Shown here one piece after another: positions 1-8,651 of a stretch of 64,000 bases of DNA. Location: assembly GCA_023229645.1 (NCBI GenBank), contig JALNYU010000011.1, positions 62,001-126,000 of the forward strand. The letters run 5' to 3'. The notes under the pieces were generated by a model. That model was not told where the DNA came from and did no database searches. It was given only the letters and a program-made list of their open reading frames with translations. Source of the stretch: Nevskia sp. (lineage in GTDB: Bacteria > Pseudomonadota > Gammaproteobacteria > Nevskiales > Nevskiaceae). The position numbers were made by a program, and so were the translations under genes. Numbering within the stretch: the first letter of the stretch is position 1; the number at the start of each line of letters is the position of its first letter.

Positions 1-60
1 ACCGCGGTAATTCATGATTACCTTGAATACTTCAACCGAAACGAATTCCGAGAAATTTTA

Positions 61-1500
61 ATGAGCAACGGGTCTTATGACGTCATCGTGATCGGCGGCG
101 GTCCCGCCGGTTATCCTCTCGCCATCCGCGCCGCCCAGCTGGGCATGAAAGCGCTGTGCATTGATGGCTGGCTTAACCGGGACAACACCCCGAGCTTTGG
201 CGGCACCTGCTTGAACGCTGGCTGCATCCCGTCCAAAGCGCTGCTCGAGTCGTCCGAACTCTTTCACAAAGCCCAACACGAATTCGCGGTGCATGGAATC
301 GGTGTTGGCGAAGTCGCGCTGGATTTGAAGAAAATGCAGGAACGGCGCGCGGCGGTGAGCAAGGCCAACTCCGGCGGCGTCAAGCTGCTGTTTGCGGCTA
401 ATAAAGTTACCGGTCTGTTTGGCTTCGGCAAGCTGCTGGGCGATGGCAAAGTTGCTTACACCTCGCATGATGGCAAAGAAGAAGTCTTCACCGGCAAGCA
501 CATCGTCATCGCCACCGGCTCGGAGCCGGTTAATCTGACAAAGATTGCGCCGTTTGACGGCGACCGCATCGTCGATAGCTGGGGCGCGCTTGAATTTTCC
601 GAAGTGCCGAAACGCTTGGGCATCATCGGCGCCGGTGTGATCGGCGTTGAATTGGGTAGCGTTTGGTCGCGTCTCGGTGCCAAGACGGTCATTCTCGAAG
701 CGTTGCCAACGTTCCTGCCGATGGTTGACGCCGCCGTTTCGAAGGAAGCGGCGCGCCAGTTTGCCAAGCAGGGTTTGGATATTCGCCTAAGTGCCAAAGT
801 AACAGCGGTTAAAACCACTGCTGCTGGCGTTGAAGTGGAATACGACAGCGCAGACGGCAAGAAAACTGAATCTTTCGACAAGCTAATCGTCGCCGTTGGC
901 CGCCGGCCGTACACGGCCAACCTCGGCGCTGATGTTGCGGGCGTGGCGCTGGACGAGCGCGGCTTCGTCAAAATTGATGCCCATTACAAGACCAGCGCGC
1001 CGGGTATCTATGCCGTTGGCGACGTCACCGGTGGTGCGATGCTCGCGCATAAGGCGATCGAAGAAGGCGTGGTATTGGCCGAACAGTTCGCTGGGCAAAA
1101 GTCGGAAGTGAACTATCACGCCATTCCGTCGGTGATTTACACCAGCCCGGAAATCGCATGGGTCGGCATGTCGGAAGAGCAGGCCAAGGCTGCGGGCTAC
1201 GAAGTCAAAGTCGGCTCTAGTCCGTTCGTCGCAAACGGCCGCGCGCGCGCGATGGAAGCGATGGCCGGCATGGTTAAATTCATCTCGGATGTCAAGACCG
1301 ACCGCGTCCTCGGCGTTCATATGATCGGTCCGTATGTCTCGGAATTGTGTGCCGAAGCCGTGTTGGCGCTGGAGTTTGCCGCGACGACCGAAGACATCCA
1401 GTTGACGATGCACGGCCACCCTACGCTTTCGGAAACATTCCACGAAGCTGCGCTGGCAGTTGACGGCCACGCGATTCACTCCGCTAATAAGAAGAAATAA
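61..1500 (+). CDS. lpdA: dihydrolipoamide dehydrogenase (E3)
   Basis: FAD-dependent E3 subunit of 2-oxo-acid dehydrogenase complexes. It reoxidises the dihydrolipoyl groups of the E2 core and passes electrons to NAD+ in the cytoplasm. The 479-aa product has the usual family length. Visible motifs are the FAD-binding GGGPAG at residues 12-17, the redox disulfide CLNAGC at 50-55, a second GxGxxG (NAD) at about 190-195, and the C-terminal active-site HPTLSE with His453 and Glu458. The start ATG directly precedes the FAD-binding strand. Only 60 bases precede it in the window, so whether sucAB (odhAB) lie upstream cannot be seen. Followed after 10 bases by a strong hairpin and then yebC. Confidence 0.96.
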   Translation: MSNGSYDVIVIGGGPAGYPLAIRAAQLGMKALCIDGWLNRDNTPSFGGTCLNAGCIPSKALLESSELFHKAQHEFAVHGIGVGEVALDLKKMQERRAAVSKANSGGVKLLFAANKVTGLFGFGKLLGDGKVAYTSHDGKEEVFTGKHIVIATGSEPVNLTKIAPFDGDRIVDSWGALEFSEVPKRLGIIGAGVIGVELGSVWSRLGAKTVILEALPTFLPMVDAAVSKEAARQFAKQGLDIRLSAKVTAVKTTAAGVEVEYDSADGKKTESFDKLIVAVGRRPYTANLGADVAGVALDERGFVKIDAHYKTSAPGIYAVGDVTGGAMLAHKAIEEGVVLAEQFAGQKSEVNYHAIPSVIYTSPEIAWVGMSEEQAKAAGYEVKVGSSPFVANGRARAMEAMAGMVKFISDVKTDRVLGVHMIGPYVSELCAEAVLALEFAATTEDIQLTMHGHPTLSETFHEAALAVDGHAIHSANKKK

Positions 1501-1510
1501 CGTTTGGAAA

Positions 1511-1534
1511 TAGCGCGCCGAAGGCGGCGCGCTA
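1511..1534 (+). other. perfect 10-bp hairpin between lpdA and yebC
   Basis: TAGCGCGCCG and CGGCGCGCTA form a perfect 10-bp stem with a 4-base loop (AAGG). No T-run follows, so it is not a classical intrinsic terminator. It could be a 3'-end stabiliser of the lpdA message or a factor-dependent end. The yebC ribosome-binding site (GGAGAGAAGG) lies just downstream. Confidence 0.55.
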
Positions 1535-1553
1535 TCGAACGAGGAGAGAAGGT

Positions 1554-2279
1554 ATGGGGAGAGGCCCGAGTATTGAAGGCCGCAAAAACGCTGCGGACGC
1601 TCAAAAAGCCAAGCGTTTTACAAAATTTATTCGTGAGATCACCGTTGCAGCCCGCGCCGGTGGTGGCGATCCGAACACCAACCCGCGGCTGCGCCTTGCT
1701 ATCGACAAAGCGTTGACTGCAAATATGACCAAGGACACCATCGAACGTGCGCTGAAGCGCGGAACGGGCGAGGGTGCTGGCGAGCAGGTTGCGGAAATAC
1801 GTTATGAGGGCTATGCGCCCGGCGGTGTTGCGGTGATGGTCGACTGCATGACCGATAACCCGACGCGGACCGTTGCCGACATCCGCCATGCATTTAGTAA
1901 GAACGGCGGCAACCTCGGCACCAGCGGCTCGGTCGCGTTTCAGTTCACCGAAACCGGGGAGTTGATTTTTGATATTCGTAGCGATGCAGCGCTGGAAGAA
2001 AAAATCATGGAGGCCGCGCTTGAAGCGGGCGCCGATGATGTGCAGAGTGCCGACGGCTATACCGACGTGCTAACGACGCCGGAAAACTTCTTAGGCGTGA
2101 AAAGCGCGCTGGAATCTGCGGGCTATGCGCCGATTGATGCCGACGTCGTGATGCGGCCAGCAAACCGGGTTGCGGTTGACGCCGAAGCGGCGGCTCAGAT
2201 CGCCAAGCTCGTGCATTGGCTGGAAGAGCTGGACGACGTCCAAGACGTTCACCATAACGCCGATCTTCCGGCCGGTTAG
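1554..2279 (+). CDS. yebC: YebC/PmpR family protein
   Basis: Cytoplasmic YebC/PmpR family protein of 241 aa. Members have been described as DNA-binding regulators and, more recently, as factors that help ribosomes through proline-rich stretches. The N-terminus (MGRGPSIEGRKNAADAQKAK) and the block NMTKDTIERALKRG are diagnostic. ATG 1554 is preceded by a strong ribosome-binding site (GAGGAGAGAAGG). ruvC follows at once, reproducing the common yebC-ruvCAB order. The family is certain; the precise molecular role is not. Confidence 0.95.
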   Translation: MGRGPSIEGRKNAADAQKAKRFTKFIREITVAARAGGGDPNTNPRLRLAIDKALTANMTKDTIERALKRGTGEGAGEQVAEIRYEGYAPGGVAVMVDCMTDNPTRTVADIRHAFSKNGGNLGTSGSVAFQFTETGELIFDIRSDAALEEKIMEAALEAGADDVQSADGYTDVLTTPENFLGVKSALESAGYAPIDADVVMRPANRVAVDAEAAAQIAKLVHWLEELDDVQDVHHNADLPAG

Positions 2280-2286
2280 TGCGCCG

Positions 2287-2832
2287 TTGACGACCACACG
2301 CATACTCGGGGTTGATCCCGGCTCCCGGGTTACCGGCTGGGGTGTTATTGAGTCCAGCGGCGCGCGGGTTCGTTACATCGCCCACGACTGCATCCGCTGC
2401 GAACGCGGCGAGCTGCCGGCGCGGCTGTCGCGTATTTTTTCCGAGTTGGCGACGGTGGTGCAAACCTATCAGCCGGACGAGACGGCGATTGAAGAAGTCT
2501 TCGTCAATCGCAATATCTCAAGCGCGTTGATCCTAGGCCAAGCGCGCGGCGCGGCGATTTGCGCGCTGGCCAATACCGGTTTAAGCGTTGCCGAATACGC
2601 GCCAGCGCAGATTAAGTCAGCCATCGTCGGCAACGGCCGTGCTGAAAAACTGCAAGTTCAGCACATGGTGAAGGTCTTGCTAAATCTGCGTGAAACCGTA
2701 GCCGCCGATGCCGCTGACGCGCTGGCCATTGCCTTATGTCACGCCCATGTCCGAACTACTGTGGCACGCACCGGCGAAGCGCTGCGTGGGGCCTGGGGAC
2801 GGGCCGTAGAAAAGCTTGGTAAATCAGCGTGA
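2287..2832 (+). CDS. ruvC: crossover junction endodeoxyribonuclease RuvC
   Basis: Holliday-junction resolvase of the RuvABC recombination pathway. It is a dimeric RNase-H-fold nuclease that cuts four-way junctions symmetrically. The acidic catalytic residues are visible: Asp in ILGVDPGS near the N-terminus, Glu in TAIEEVF, and the two C-terminal Asp in ADAADALAIA. The frame stays open into yebC, but homology begins at TTTRILGVDPG. The only sensible start there is TTG 2287, seven bases after the yebC stop, giving 181 aa. An upstream ATG at 2170 would overlap yebC by about 110 bases and is less likely. The stop overlaps the ruvA start (GTGA). Confidence 0.93.
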   Translation: MTTTRILGVDPGSRVTGWGVIESSGARVRYIAHDCIRCERGELPARLSRIFSELATVVQTYQPDETAIEEVFVNRNISSALILGQARGAAICALANTGLSVAEYAPAQIKSAIVGNGRAEKLQVQHMVKVLLNLRETVAADAADALAIALCHAHVRTTVARTGEALRGAWGRAVEKLGKSA

Positions 2833-3428
2833 TCGCACGTTTAAGCGGTATTTTGATCGCCAAACAACCGCCGCAGCTAATTGTTGATGTGCACGGTGTC
2901 GGTTACGAAGTTGAAGTGCCAATGTCGACCTTGTTTCGGATGCCGGCACTCGGAGCAGCAGTGGTTTTGCTGACGCATTTCGTCGTCCGCGAGGATGCGC
3001 AGTTGCTGTATGGCTTTGCAACCCAAGCTGAGAAGAATCTATTTCGGGAAATCATCAAGATCAGCGGCATTGGCCCGAAACTCGCACTTGCAATCCTCTC
3101 GGGTATCGATGTCGACGACTTCTGGGCAACGGTGCGAATCGGCGAAACCGGTCGCCTGGTTAAGTTGCCTGGGATCGGTAAGAAAACAGCAGAACGTATT
3201 GTCATTGAAATGCGGGATAAAGCCGGCGCAGATACCGGCTCGTCGGCGTTAGGGCGGTTGGAGTCCGGCGACATCATTGCTGCTAGCCCGCTCGCTGAAG
3301 CACGGGCAGCGCTGGAATCCCTGGGCTATAAGCCGATCGAAGCGCAGAAGCTCACTGACGCCGTCACGAAAGACGGCATGAGTACCGATCAAATCATTCG
3401 CGAGGCTTTGAAGCGGGCAATCCGCTGA
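2829..3428 (+). CDS. ruvA: Holliday junction branch migration protein RuvA
   Basis: Tetrameric junction-binding protein that loads the RuvB motor. The 199-aa product has an N-terminal OB-fold starting MIARLSGILI and two helix-hairpin-helix motifs (SGIGPKLA and LPGIGKKTAERI). A C-terminal domain that contacts RuvB follows. The start is GTG 2829, overlapping the ruvC TGA by four bases, which indicates translational coupling. ruvB, normally next, lies about 3.6 kb downstream, separated by a cytochrome gene and an opposing flavodoxin gene. Confidence 0.96.
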   Translation: MIARLSGILIAKQPPQLIVDVHGVGYEVEVPMSTLFRMPALGAAVVLLTHFVVREDAQLLYGFATQAEKNLFREIIKISGIGPKLALAILSGIDVDDFWATVRIGETGRLVKLPGIGKKTAERIVIEMRDKAGADTGSSALGRLESGDIIAASPLAEARAALESLGYKPIEAQKLTDAVTKDGMSTDQIIREALKRAIR

Positions 3429-4568
3429 CCTGGGCCGAGCACGGGTGCATTCAACCTCAGCTCTCCTTTTGGCTCACCCCCCAAATAGTGCGGGCTAAGA
3501 CGGCCGATAGCGCGCGTTAAGGCCTTACGGCTAAGCGCGCTACGGCGGCTAGCGGAAACGGCGTCGTGAATCCTACCCATCGGCACAGCACGGCTATCCA
3601 GCCGTGACCCCAGCAACCGTAAGTCTGGCGCGATCGACCGACGCTCACCACTTTTATCCCAATGCCCAATGGCTGCCGATATAGGCGTACATAACGGGGG
3701 AACCCCCTGAGCGCGTTCGCCATGCCGGTAATCCGACTTCAGAGGCAGCTTACGACGAGATAACTGACATTTTGGATTATTTTTTCGGCGCCAAATTTCT
3801 GTCGCGCTCTCTTTTGAGACGCAGCGCACAGTTCTTTAAACAGTTTGCTAAAAAATATTTCCTATATGCAATAAAACTGTGCAATAGCTCACAGTCATTA
3901 GCTTGTTTGTTCTTGTACTCTGATGCTAAGTAATTTTATCTCTGTGGCATTAAGAAAATTTTAGCGATGGAATCCCCATGTTAAATACGCATAACAAAGC
4001 CGGCCTCCGCATTATTTTTTTTAATATCAAGCCGCTTTTGAAAATTTACGAATTTATCACTTGCTCTTCGTTAAAAATTTAGCGAATCTATCGGAAGCCA
4101 TAAAGGGAATCCAAGGCTGATCATGAACAAAATCTATAATTTTTCACGTGATCGCAATGATCTGGTCATGGTCTCTCGCGATCATAGAACGGTTCATGCC
4201 GCTTTAATCGGGAGCTTGGGCGACCTTAAGGCAATATCGGTAGTGCGGTACCTGCTGGGACGTGCCTGCCTGAAAAATCGGCAAGGTACGGCTCTGATGG
4301 GTGATTTAAACCACGGAATATTGCGGTTTAAGAAGCTTTTTCCACTATGTCGATATCGATGGCAGATTTTTTGCTTTGGTGGGGAAATAGGGTTGATCGC
4401 TTAGTAAGAGAGCCAATTCGCATTTCCAGTGAAGCGATAAATGCCAAGTTGAGGATAACCAGGGAAAGAAAGGTGGTTGCCTAGGGATTAGCACGATTAG
4501 CATGGGGCACGGTGTTCTATAGCTCTGCTCACTTGCCCGTAATTTATTAACTTTTGTGAGGGGTGGTC
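3429..4568. other. long AT-rich non-coding region with CRP-like site
   Basis: More than 1.1 kb without a convincing gene. The first 400 bases have ordinary composition and include an inverted repeat with arms TAGCGCGC (3508-3515) and GCGCGCTA (3535-3542) and the palindrome TAAGGCCTTA (3518-3527). From about 3770 to 4120 the sequence becomes strongly AT-rich, as a regulatory or transferred segment would. A 93-codon reading frame (4123-4404, plus) has only a weak ribosome-binding site and resembles nothing I know. It may be chance or part of a non-coding RNA or long leader for the cytochrome gene. Confidence 0.5.
3876..3941 (+). promoter_or_regulatory. CRP-family binding site and candidate promoter
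   Basis: Positions 3878-3893 read TGTGCAATAGCTCACA, nine of ten matches to the CRP/Vfr half-sites TGTGA-N6-TCACA. Symmetry extends outward to ACTGTG...CACAGT (3876-3895). About 20 bases further on lie a TTGTAC (3913-3918) and an AT-rich TAATTTTAT (3931-3939) that could serve as promoter elements. The palindrome would then sit near -60, the usual class I position. The -10 and -35 assignments are weak; the palindrome itself is clear. Confidence 0.45.
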
Positions 4569-6020
4569 ATGAAAATGCCGTTTAGGTTCATTGTGAGTGG
4601 GCTTTTATTAGGGTTATCCGCGGTTGCGGTCGCTGCTCCTTACGAAACTGGAACAAAGTGGCTGGAACCGCAGCGCACCTGGATCAAGAACACGCCGGGG
4701 GCGATGCCATTCTTCCCGCACCGCGCGAATACCACGGATAACAAGCCGTTGAATATTGCGGATTTCGACAAGCCCGAAATCTGCAGCGCTTGTCACCAGG
4801 AAATTTACAGTCAGTGGTCGGAATCGGTCATGGCCCAGTCCTGGGAAGATCCGATTTATCGCGCTGTGCTTAAAAAGGCGAGCGAAGCGACGAATGGTGC
4901 AGTTGATAACTTCTGCACCGGCTGCCACACGCCGATCGGTTTGACATCGGGCCACATCAACTCGAAGGCCAACCGTGATCCGATCGAACAGACTGCGGCC
5001 GAAAATCCGCTCCCGGGCGTGGATTGCGAAAGCTGCCACAACATCTCGAGCCGTACCGGTATTGATAACGGCGCCTATGTGTTGACGCCGAAGCTGAACG
5101 GTAAGCGCACCAAGTTTGGTCCGTACAAAGATGCCGTGTCGCCCTATCACGAAACGGTTTACTCGGAATTGCATACCCGTTCGGACTTCTGCGGCACGTG
5201 CCATAACGTGACGCATCCGTTCTCGACGACGCCGATTGAACGTACCTACGACGAATGGCAGGAAAGCGAGTACAGCTTCAACGACAAGCAGTGCCAGGAA
5301 TGTCACATGAAGCCGTATAAGGGCAAAGCGGCGATCACCGGTCCAGAACGTGAAAACGTCTTCTCGCACTGGTTCACTGGCGGCAACGTGACGCTGTTGA
5401 AGTATTTCGGCAAGGAAGAAGGCGCGCAGCGCTCGATCGACCTGCTGAAGAATTCCGCCGAAATCAGCTTTGTTGAGATGCCGACCAAGTTGACTGCCGG
5501 GCAGAATGTTTCGATCAAGGTCAAAGTGCTGAACAAAACTGCAGGTCACAAACTGCCGACGGGCTTCCCGGAAGGCCGCGAAATGTGGATTGACTTCCAG
5601 GTTACGGACGCAACCGGCGCTGTTGTATATCGCTTAGGTGCGGTTAAGGATGGTCTGACAGAAAAGGGCACCGAGAACTATAAGGTGCACTTGGGCGACA
5701 AGGACGGCAATCCGGTTGAACTCGAAGTTTGGAATGTCACGCACATCCTGTCAGACAACCGCCTGCCGGCGAACGGTTGGGATATCCGCAACTTCCACTT
5801 TGAAGTTCCGGCAACTGTGAAGGGTCCGTTGAAGATCACGGCGAAGCTGAACTACTGGCCGTTCCCGCAGAAGATCGTTGACGAGTTGGTCGGACCGGGT
5901 AAGGTTCCGGTTGAGATCACGACGATGACCAGCGTGGAAAGCCAGATTGCACTAGGCGCTGCAACCCGCAAAACCGCCAGCGACTCGAAGAAGTCGAAGA
6001 CGGTAGTGAGCGCGCGTTGA
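4569..6020 (+). CDS. periplasmic multihaem (five CxxCH) cytochrome c
   Basis: Secreted electron-transfer protein of 483 aa. A signal peptide (MKMPFRFIVSGLLLGLSAVAVAA) directs it to the periplasm. Five haem-attachment motifs follow in the first half: CSACH, CTGCH, CESCH, CGTCH and CQECH, in a cytochrome c554-like arrangement. The C-terminal half is haem-free and beta-rich, beginning around NKTAGHKLPTGFPEGREMW, a block seen in uncharacterised multihaem cytochromes. ATG 4569 is chosen because TGAGGGG ends five bases upstream; GTG 4563 and ATG 4575 are alternatives. Codon choice is very uniform, hinting at high expression. It stands alone between ruvA and a terminator. Partner and substrate cannot be inferred from neighbours. 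Confidence 0.88.
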   Translation: MKMPFRFIVSGLLLGLSAVAVAAPYETGTKWLEPQRTWIKNTPGAMPFFPHRANTTDNKPLNIADFDKPEICSACHQEIYSQWSESVMAQSWEDPIYRAVLKKASEATNGAVDNFCTGCHTPIGLTSGHINSKANRDPIEQTAAENPLPGVDCESCHNISSRTGIDNGAYVLTPKLNGKRTKFGPYKDAVSPYHETVYSELHTRSDFCGTCHNVTHPFSTTPIERTYDEWQESEYSFNDKQCQECHMKPYKGKAAITGPERENVFSHWFTGGNVTLLKYFGKEEGAQRSIDLLKNSAEISFVEMPTKLTAGQNVSIKVKVLNKTAGHKLPTGFPEGREMWIDFQVTDATGAVVYRLGAVKDGLTEKGTENYKVHLGDKDGNPVELEVWNVTHILSDNRLPANGWDIRNFHFEVPATVKGPLKITAKLNYWPFPQKIVDELVGPGKVPVEITTMTSVESQIALGAATRKTASDSKKSKTVVSAR

Positions 6021-6028
6021 TTGAATAA

Positions 6029-6061
6029 CCTGCGGCGTTCGTTCGATACGAACGTCGCAGG
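6029..6061 (+). other. 14-bp hairpin after the cytochrome gene
   Basis: CCTGCGGCGTTCGT pairs with ACGAACGTCGCAGG (one G-T pair) across a 5-base loop. No T-run follows. It precedes the classical terminator at 6087 and probably protects the 3' end of a highly expressed message. Confidence 0.6.
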
Positions 6062-6086
6062 CTAAGAAGAGGCTTGGGGTTTAACG

Positions 6087-6119
6087 ATGCGGCCGAGATT
6101 TATCTCGGCCGCATTTTTA
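6087..6119 (+). terminator. intrinsic terminator of the cytochrome gene
   Basis: A perfect 12-bp stem (ATGCGGCCGAGA / TCTCGGCCGCAT) with a TTTA loop is followed by TTTTA. The T-run on the plus strand matches the orientation of the cytochrome gene. Confidence 0.85.
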
Positions 6120-6292
6120 TTGGCCGTTAGCGCGATGAAATTCAGCTGCGTTCACGTTTTTATAGGCGGTTCGGCCGGCTGGCCGGGGGCGGGGAGGATT
6201 CGTGCCTGCGCTAAGATGGCAGGCGCTCCGCGGTCGAAACTGTGTCGACCTTGAGATCGGAGCCCCTGCAACGGGGATTCCTGGTTAGAGCC

Positions 6293-6871
6293 TTAAGCGA
6301 TGCCCTTGAACTGCTTCGTAATTGTTGCCAAGCGTTCGCCATAGAGTCGAGCGGTTTCGAGATCCCCAGGCAGCGGTCCGGCATCCGGGCCGAGATCAGA
6401 TGGCGACTGCGCTAGCGCGCCAGAGAAGCCACCGATGTAGTTGACGTCATTGCGCGTTGCGGTGCTCTTGTTCGACGGCATCAAGCCGGTGCCGATCCAG
6501 ATCATCGAGTGCTGCATGGCAAACGTCATCAAATATTGAATCGTCGAGCCTTTATCGCCATTCATGGTCGCCGAATTGGTGAAGCCGCCGGCAATCTTAT
6601 TTTTCCATTTTTGCTCGTACCAAGGCTTGGAACTGGTGTCAGCAAATTTCTTGAAATCTGCTGAGACGCCGCCCATGTAGGTCGGTGAGCCAAAAATGAT
6701 GGCGTCCGCTTCTTCCAAGGCTTGCCAAACGTGGTCATTGAGATCAGCGACATTGACCATCTGGACGCCGACACCGGCGACTGAGGTAACGCCAGCAGCA
6801 ACGCTTTCGGCTTGTTTTTTGGTGTGTCCGTAGCCGCTGTGGTAGGCAATCAAAATTTTGACTTTGTTCAT
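6293..6871 (-). CDS. flavodoxin-family NAD(P)H oxidoreductase (WrbA-like)
   Basis: Cytoplasmic flavodoxin-fold FMN protein of 192 aa, most like the WrbA quinone reductases. The N-terminal strand and phosphate-binding loop KILIAYHSGYGHTKKQAE, the segment AIIFGSPTYMGGVSADFKKF and the later GGFTNSATMNGDKGSTIQYL are typical. It is transcribed against the cytochrome gene and towards its terminator. The start is ATG 6871. It could reduce quinones by two electrons, but substrate specificity cannot be read from sequence. Its place inside the normally contiguous ruvCA-ruvB locus is unusual. Confidence 0.87.
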   Translation of the reverse strand: MNKVKILIAYHSGYGHTKKQAESVAAGVTSVAGVGVQMVNVADLNDHVWQALEEADAIIFGSPTYMGGVSADFKKFADTSSKPWYEQKWKNKIAGGFTNSATMNGDKGSTIQYLMTFAMQHSMIWIGTGLMPSNKSTATRNDVNYIGGFSGALAQSPSDLGPDAGPLPGDLETARLYGERLATITKQFKGIA

Positions 6872-7051
6872 GGTTTTATCCTGTCAATGGTTGGGAGGCA
6901 TGAAACTACATCATGCAGAAAGCGAGGGTAGGCTACATCGGTAATTGCTGTAATTCCACGAGGACGTAACCGCCCGATAAGCTTGACCGCCCAACGCGCG
7001 AAAATATGCCGTTGTCCGTCGCAGTCGGGGGCATGTCCTCTACAATGGCGC

Positions 7052-8128
7052 ATGTCACGAATGCCTGAACGCACGCAAGAAGGTGCCGAGCGCCTCATCT
7101 CCGCCGGTGCAAGTTCCGATGAAGAGCGGATCGACCGCGCGATCCGGCCGCAGCGGTTGGCGGACTACATCGGGCAGCCGGCGGTACGCGAGCAAATGAC
7201 GATCGCCATTGAAGCGGCGCGCGGTCGTGGTGAGGCCCTAGATCACGTACTCATATTCGGGCCGCCGGGGCTCGGCAAGACTACGCTCGCACACATCCTG
7301 GCCAGTGAACTCGGCGTGAATTTGCGCCAGACATCGGGCCCGGTGTTGGAAAAGGCAGGCGATTTAGCAGCATTGTTGACCAATCTCGAGCCGAAGGACA
7401 TTTTGTTCGTCGACGAGATTCACCGCCTCTCGCCCGTTGTTGAGGAAGTGTTATACCCGGCGATGGAGGACTATCAGCTCGACATCATGATCGGCGATGG
7501 TCCCGCTGCGCGCTCGATACGGCTTGATCTCCCGCCATTTACGCTGATCGGGGCAACTACCCGTGCTGGCGCGCTGACCGGGCCGTTGCGCGATCGTTTT
7601 GGCATTACGCAACGCTTAGAGTTTTATTCGGTCGCCGATTTAACCTCCATCGTGCAACGCTCGGCAGCGATTTTGAAAGTGCCGGTGGAGCCGCAGGGCG
7701 CTTTTGAAATCGCTCGCCGCTCGCGCGGCACTCCCCGCATCGCGAATCGGTTACTGCGGCGCGTGCGCGACTATGCCGAGGTTCGCGGCACTGGCCCGCA
7801 AAAAGGCACGATTACGGTTGAGATCGCCAACGCGGCGCTGCTGATGTTGGATGTTGACGGGAATGGCTTTGATCTAATGGATCGCAAGCTACTGCTGACG
7901 TTAATCGAGCGTTTTGATGGCGGCCCCGCGGGGCTTGATAATCTTGCGGCGGCGATCGGCGAGGCGCGCGATACCATCGAAGACGTGATTGAGCCGTATC
8001 TGATTCAACAGGGTTACTTGTTGCGTACCCCGCGCGGCCGCATCGCCGGCAAACTGGCCTATCAGCACTACGGCCTGACCCCGCCGTCACAGCGGTCCGA
8101 GCCAGATCTATTTACTGAATCCACGTAA
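7052..8128 (+). CDS. ruvB: Holliday junction DNA helicase RuvB
   Basis: Hexameric AAA+ motor that drives branch migration with RuvA. Walker A is GPPGLGKTT, Walker B is LFVDEIHR, the sensor segment is GATTRAGALTGPLRDRFG, and the C-terminal winged-helix block ends in TPRGRIAGKLAYQHYG. Homology starts at ERLISAG, so ATG 7052 (358 aa) or ATG 7061 (355 aa) is the start; the frame open back to 6983 is not coding. A TACAAT hexamer at 7041-7046 lies only six bases before ATG 7052. The transcript may therefore be almost leaderless, or translation may begin at 7061. No clear ribosome-binding site is present. Confidence 0.95.
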   Translation: MSRMPERTQEGAERLISAGASSDEERIDRAIRPQRLADYIGQPAVREQMTIAIEAARGRGEALDHVLIFGPPGLGKTTLAHILASELGVNLRQTSGPVLEKAGDLAALLTNLEPKDILFVDEIHRLSPVVEEVLYPAMEDYQLDIMIGDGPAARSIRLDLPPFTLIGATTRAGALTGPLRDRFGITQRLEFYSVADLTSIVQRSAAILKVPVEPQGAFEIARRSRGTPRIANRLLRRVRDYAEVRGTGPQKGTITVEIANAALLMLDVDGNGFDLMDRKLLLTLIERFDGGPAGLDNLAAAIGEARDTIEDVIEPYLIQQGYLLRTPRGRIAGKLAYQHYGLTPPSQRSEPDLFTEST

Positions 8129-8199
8129 ATAGTGAACCCTTTACGTCGTCGCGGGTCTTTTCTGCGTTATACATCCGTTAGAATAGGACACCCTTCGTA

Positions 8200-8631
8200 A
8201 TGAAATCCGGGCCTTTTGTCTGGCCGTTGCGCATTTACTACGAGGATACCGACGTCAGTGGCGTGGTTTATCACGCCAACTACCTGCGATTTTTCGAGCG
8301 TGCGCGCACCGAGTGGTTGCGCACCCTCGGTTGTTCTCAAGAGCAATTGCGTAATGAGATGGGCGTTGCCTTTACCGTGACCAGCATCGATATCGCTTTT
8401 CGCTCCCCCGCGCGTTTAGATGACGAGCTGGAAGCAACCGTTGCCGTTACCGAACTGCGCCGCGCCAGTCTGCGTTTTTCCCAAACGCTGCGCCTGCGGG
8501 CGCAGCCAGAACGGGTGCTCGCAACAGCGCTGGTTCGCGTTGCGTGCGTTGATATGCAGGGGTTTAAGCCCAAGCCGCTTCCATCTGGATTCGAGCGCAT
8601 TGTCGTCGAACATGCAGCAATTACGATTTGA
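8200..8631 (+). CDS. ybgC: acyl-CoA thioesterase YbgC
   Basis: Hot-dog-fold thioesterase of 143 aa, first gene of the tol-pal cluster. It hydrolyses acyl-CoA or acyl-ACP thioesters on the cytoplasmic side and has been linked to phospholipid metabolism at the membrane. The active-site block YYEDTDVSGVVYHANYL, with its catalytic Asp, is intact. A TAGAAT hexamer at 8179-8184 may be a -10 element for the operon. tolQ begins 20 bases after the stop. Confidence 0.93.
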   Translation: MKSGPFVWPLRIYYEDTDVSGVVYHANYLRFFERARTEWLRTLGCSQEQLRNEMGVAFTVTSIDIAFRSPARLDDELEATVAVTELRRASLRFSQTLRLRAQPERVLATALVRVACVDMQGFKPKPLPSGFERIVVEHAAITI

Positions 8632-8651
8632 AAAATAAGGATCAATCCTGA

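Noticed and set aside
3389..3829. 146-codon minus-strand frame after ruvA
   Set aside because: Overlaps the ruvA 3' end, Arg/Ser/Pro-rich composition, no ribosome-binding site or family signature.
4123..4404. 93-codon plus-strand frame in the AT-rich region before the cytochrome gene
   Set aside because: Weak ribosome-binding site, no recognisable family and low-complexity surroundings. Kept only as part of the non-coding description.
4614..5549. 311-codon frame antisense to the cytochrome gene
   Set aside because: Shadow frame; the plus strand has a signal peptide and five haem motifs.
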